Part shown: piece by piece, positions 6,960 through 8,990 of the stretch | Position numbering within the stretch: position 1 is the stretch's first letter | Layout of the letters: the number at the start of each line of letters is the position of its first letter | Origin: Methanosarcinales archaeon | GTDB lineage: Archaea; Halobacteriota; Methanosarcinia; Methanosarcinales; Methanogasteraceae | DNA: 8,990 nt | Assembly: GCA_030640725.1 (NCBI GenBank) | Contig: DAOWIV010000010.1 | Coordinates: 1-8,990, forward strand | Direction of reading: 5' to 3' | The notes under the pieces: generated by a model | Databases searched by the model: none | The model's input: only the letters and a program-made list of their open reading frames with translations | What the model was told of the DNA's origin: nothing | Position numbers and translations under genes: made by a program

Positions 6960-8405
6960 GCCAAGCCGTGGTCTGACCTCGCTCCGGTAATACTCGTTCC
7001 ACTCATCATAATCCATACCCGAGTTGCATGGCAGTTTCTCGCGGAACTCCTTTGTGAGTTCATAACAGCCGTCGCTGACCCACGGGGTATGGAAATCGAA
7101 CTGGTCAAAGTCGCCCCACTCCTCAAGCGAGTTTAGCTGCAAAAATCCCACCTCGATGCACCTCTGGTAGAGCGGGGTGCCGGGATACGGGACAAAAAAC
7201 GAGAGGAGAAAGTCCAGTTTCGCAAGATCGCTCTCTTCATGGAAGATATCAATCATCCGTTTCATCATCTCAAATGTGTGCGCAATCTCGGTCTTTGTAT
7301 CAATGCCCGGAATCCCGACCATGAACGAACCCCTCAGATCAATATCGTGTTCTGCGCAACTGTGGGTGCATTTGGGGATATGGTCAACCGATGCGCCTTT
7401 CCCCATAGCGTCGAGCGATGGCTGATACCCGCTCTCAAACCCGATGAAGACCTCCCGAAGCCCTGCTCTCCGCAGAAGCTCCCACACACTGTCATCGAGG
7501 CGGTGCAGACGCTCCATCCTCCCGTTTACACTGACCAGGTTCAGATTTAATCCCCCCTCGATCAGGAGTTCTGCGATTGTGCTGATACGCCTTATGCTGA
7601 CGAAGAAGTCACTGTCCCGGATCATGAACGTGTCGATCCCATATTCTGTGTGCAGCTTCTCGATCTCGGCGACAGTCCTCGCAGGAGTCAGGGCGGTCCA
7701 TTTATGCTTGCAGAATAAAGGCTCAGAGCAGAAGAAACAACTTGCAAGACATCCTCTACTCGTTTCGTAATCAATGCAACGATCTCCAAACCGGTAGGAC
7801 TTGATGTAGCGTTCCATCTCGATTAAATGATATGGCATGTCGCAGAACTCGTTGATATCTGAAAACTCACGGTCAGGATTGGTTATGATATTCACGCGTT
7901 CCTGTTCCGGTTCTTTGTAGGTGATCCCGGGCAGCCCTTCGAGGCTGCGTCTGTCACTAAGCCGGCGCACAAGTTCTTGAAACGTGTATTCGCCCTGCCC
8001 TCGCACTACAATGTCGATGTTCGGGTTCAGGATCGTCTGCTCTGGCATGGTGGATGGGTGGTAGCCGCCCCAGACGACTGTGAGTTTTGGGTACTGCTTT
8101 TTCACGGCAGCCGATACATCGAGTCCGTCCCTGATCTGGTAGCAGGTCATGCTGCTCACCGCAAAGAGCAGGGCATCGCTACATGCAGCAAGGATCTGTT
8201 CGGTATAATTCTCATCCACGACCGCATTGAATATTCTCACATCGTAGTCATTCATCACCATCCGTGCAATCGCAAGAAGGGAGAGTGGCGCATTGACAAG
8301 CGGGACTTTCTTGGATGTTGTGGCGTGTTCTTCGATGCTTCGCACGGGTAACGGGTTGAATAGCACGATAGACTGCTTATCCGGGTGTTTTCGGGATTGA
8401 GACAT
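6957..8405 (-). CDS. Radical SAM protein with N-terminal B12-binding domain (class B type)
   Basis: Predicted 482 aa from the ATG at 8405. An N-terminal cobalamin-binding-type Rossmann domain (about 12-150) begins SIVLFNPLPV and contains VVWGGYHPSTMPEQTILNP and RGQGEYTFQELVRRL, the family's GGxHxTxxP and RGEGE-type signatures. The radical SAM core follows with CxxxCxxC in ETSRGCLASCFFCSE (C219, C223, C226), which would bind the 4Fe-4S cluster. FIGFESG, GSFMVGIPG and FFVPYPGTPLYQRCIEVG are typical of BchE/HpnJ-like enzymes. Known members do methylations, ring formations and other radical reactions on lipids, tetrapyrroles or natural products; the substrate here is unknown. The frame runs up to a TTG at 8483, but a TATA element lies in that stretch, so ATG 8405 or a leaderless GTG at 8438 is preferred. 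It is transcribed towards the NRD gene and stands alone. Confidence 0.85.
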   Translation of the reverse strand: MSQSRKHPDKQSIVLFNPLPVRSIEEHATTSKKVPLVNAPLSLLAIARMVMNDYDVRIFNAVVDENYTEQILAACSDALLFAVSSMTCYQIRDGLDVSAAVKKQYPKLTVVWGGYHPSTMPEQTILNPNIDIVVRGQGEYTFQELVRRLSDRRSLEGLPGITYKEPEQERVNIITNPDREFSDINEFCDMPYHLIEMERYIKSYRFGDRCIDYETSRGCLASCFFCSEPLFCKHKWTALTPARTVAEIEKLHTEYGIDTFMIRDSDFFVSIRRISTIAELLIEGGLNLNLVSVNGRMERLHRLDDSVWELLRRAGLREVFIGFESGYQPSLDAMGKGASVDHIPKCTHSCAEHDIDLRGSFMVGIPGIDTKTEIAHTFEMMKRMIDIFHEESDLAKLDFLLSFFVPYPGTPLYQRCIEVGFLQLNSLEEWGDFDQFDFHTPWVSDGCYELTKEFREKLPCNSGMDYDEWNEYYRSEVRPRLG

Positions 8406-8460
8406 GGGGGCTTGATTTGCGATATGGCTTGTGTTCACTGCGGTAATCCACGTTCTTTTC

Positions 8461-8469
8461 GTATAAAAG
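8461..8469 (-). promoter_or_regulatory. TATA box of the radical SAM gene
   Basis: Read on the - strand, CTTTTATAC follows an A-containing BRE-like stretch (CGATCAA). A start of transcription about 27 nt downstream falls near 8438, exactly on an in-frame GTG, and 33 nt before the preferred ATG at 8405. It lies inside the coding stretch that a TTG start at 8483 would require. Confidence 0.5.
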
Positions 8470-8480
8470 TTGATCGAGCG

Positions 8481-8505
8481 CAAAAAGGGGGACGGTTACG
8501 CCGTC
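8481..8505 (-). terminator. Terminator-like hairpin on the - strand
   Basis: On the - strand GACGG (8505-8501) and CCGTC (8495-8491) form a 5-bp GC-rich stem around CGTAA; a G-U pair can extend it. It is followed directly by a C run and TTTTT (down to 8482). It sits just upstream of the radical SAM promoter, where it could end a leftward transcript. The stem is short, so chance is possible. Confidence 0.35.
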
Positions 8506-8928
8506 GCGGTGTTGGCGTCGTTTTTGAAGCTGTTGATTCGAGTCTCGTGTCTTCTACTTTGGATTTTGGATATCCAGAATGAGCTTAGGTTTATGTGGTA
8601 TCAAGTTATGATTCATTGTGCATGGGACCTGGAAAACTCCACAAGAATCGCATGGTTTCGCTACTTGCTGGTCGCATGCAGAACGTCGGCGCAGTCAAGC
8701 CGAATGCGGAAACGCTGGTGTACAGGCTCTGTACTTAAGTCCGGGGTTTAGTGACTATGTGTATCCTTTGAATAGCTTGAACCGGAATAGCAGTCGTGGC
8801 GCTAAAATTGGGGCATGGATAAAACTGCAAAAAAGGACATGTGGGGAAACAAAGTTTGTTCCATCGGTCATCGGTTAAGACACTTGCCGATCTACCCGAT
8901 ATTTTCATGAAATAATATTCACCAACCA
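8484..8928. other. Gene-poor region with several dyads
   Basis: About 445 nt without a convincing gene; the frames give only short ORFs (at most about 93 codons) with no recognisable domain and no SD. Visible structures are: the near-palindrome ATTTTGGATATCCAGAAT (8563-8580); the 6-bp hairpin GTACAG-GCT-CTGTAC (8720-8734), just after the tiny GNRA-type hairpin GCGGAAACGC (8706-8715); the odd dyad AACAAAGTTTGTT (8848-8860); a tandem CATCGGT x2 (8862-8875); and the palindrome TTTCATGAAA (8903-8912). It could be regulatory DNA, an unrecognised RNA gene, or remains of a mobile element. I recognise none of these with confidence. Confidence 0.5.
8903..8912. repeat. Palindrome TTTCATGAAA, candidate operator
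   Basis: A perfect 10-bp palindrome lies 17 bp upstream of the TATA box of the right-edge gene. The position suits an activator or repressor site; no binding protein can be named. Confidence 0.3.
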
Positions 8929-8936
8929 TTTATATC
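8929..8936 (+). promoter_or_regulatory. TATA box of the right-edge gene
   Basis: TTTATATC is a good archaeal TATA match. Transcription would start near 8959, giving a leader of about 22 nt that includes the SD at 8970-8975. Confidence 0.6.
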
Positions 8937-8969
8937 TTGGTATCCCCAATTACTTCTAATCAGTTATCT

Positions 8970-8975
8970 GAGGGG
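8970..8975 (+). promoter_or_regulatory. Shine-Dalgarno of the right-edge gene
   Basis: GAGGGG lies 6 nt before the ATG at 8982, a normal SD position. Together with the TATA box at 8929-8936 it defines a real gene start at the edge. Confidence 0.55.
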
Positions 8976-8981
8976 ATATTG

Positions 8982-8990
8982 ATGACAACC
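8982..8990 (+). CDS. Start of an unidentified gene (3' partial, 3 codons)
   Basis: Only ATG ACA ACC (M-T-T) is in the window. The call rests on the SD at 8970-8975 and the TATA box at 8929-8936, not on the protein. Its function cannot be told. It is the likely target of the dyads between 8848 and 8912. Confidence 0.5.

Noticed and set aside
8406..8483. TTG start of the radical SAM protein at 8483
   Set aside because: A TATA box on the same strand lies within this stretch and the added residues precede the B12-binding fold without homology.
8845..8862. NrpR operator candidate GGAA...TTCC
   Set aside because: The spacing is 10 nt; the known NrpR operator has 6.
8470..8929. Three short ORFs in the right-hand gap (8470-8751 +, 8618-8878 +, 8735-8929 -)
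   Set aside because: They overlap one another, lack SDs and recognisable domains, and have Cys/Trp/Ser/Arg-rich composition typical of non-coding frames.

Overview
The window looks like euryarchaeal DNA, most likely from the methanogen/ANME side of the Halobacteriota. The support is a DUF3344/CARDB surface protein ending in a dockerin-like module, an archaeal-type ScpA, an NrpR-type NRD (DUF128) protein, TATA-box-like elements about 22-28 bp upstream of expected transcript starts, and SD motifs of the GGAGGTG type. I cannot fix the genus from sequence alone. No rRNA, tRNA or CRISPR array is visible.

Layout. Positions 1-2517 (+) hold the 3' part of a large secreted or surface protein, open at the left edge. 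It ends in a stem-loop plus T8 tract that looks like an intrinsic terminator. A 213-nt promoter region leads to larC (2754-3998, +), the nickel-insertion protein of NPN cofactor synthesis, as one unbroken ORF. A short gap with a dyad and a candidate promoter precedes a tight cluster on the + strand: scpA (4096-4764), an FAD-dependent CrtI/amine-oxidase-type oxidoreductase (4757-6133, 8-nt overlap) and an NRD-only NrpR-like protein (6130-6903, ATGA overlap). A long imperfect hairpin at 6907-6959 lies between this cluster and a convergent B12-binding-domain radical SAM protein on the - strand (about 8405-6957). The last ~575 nt has no convincing gene. It carries several dyads, a - strand terminator-like hairpin and, at the right edge, a TATA box, an SD and the first three codons of a new + strand gene at 8982.

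How the genes relate. scpA, the flavoprotein and the NRD protein are probably co-transcribed and translationally coupled, although their family functions (chromosome condensation, redox chemistry, 2-oxoglutarate/nitrogen-type sensing) do not form a known pathway. larC stands without larA, larB or larE in view. The radical SAM gene is a separate unit. I see no complete novel defence or mobile system. The most unusual items are the long convergent hairpin, the HTH-less NRD protein coupled to scpA and a flavoenzyme, the cysteine-cluster insertion in the surface protein, and the structured but gene-poor right-hand 500 nt.
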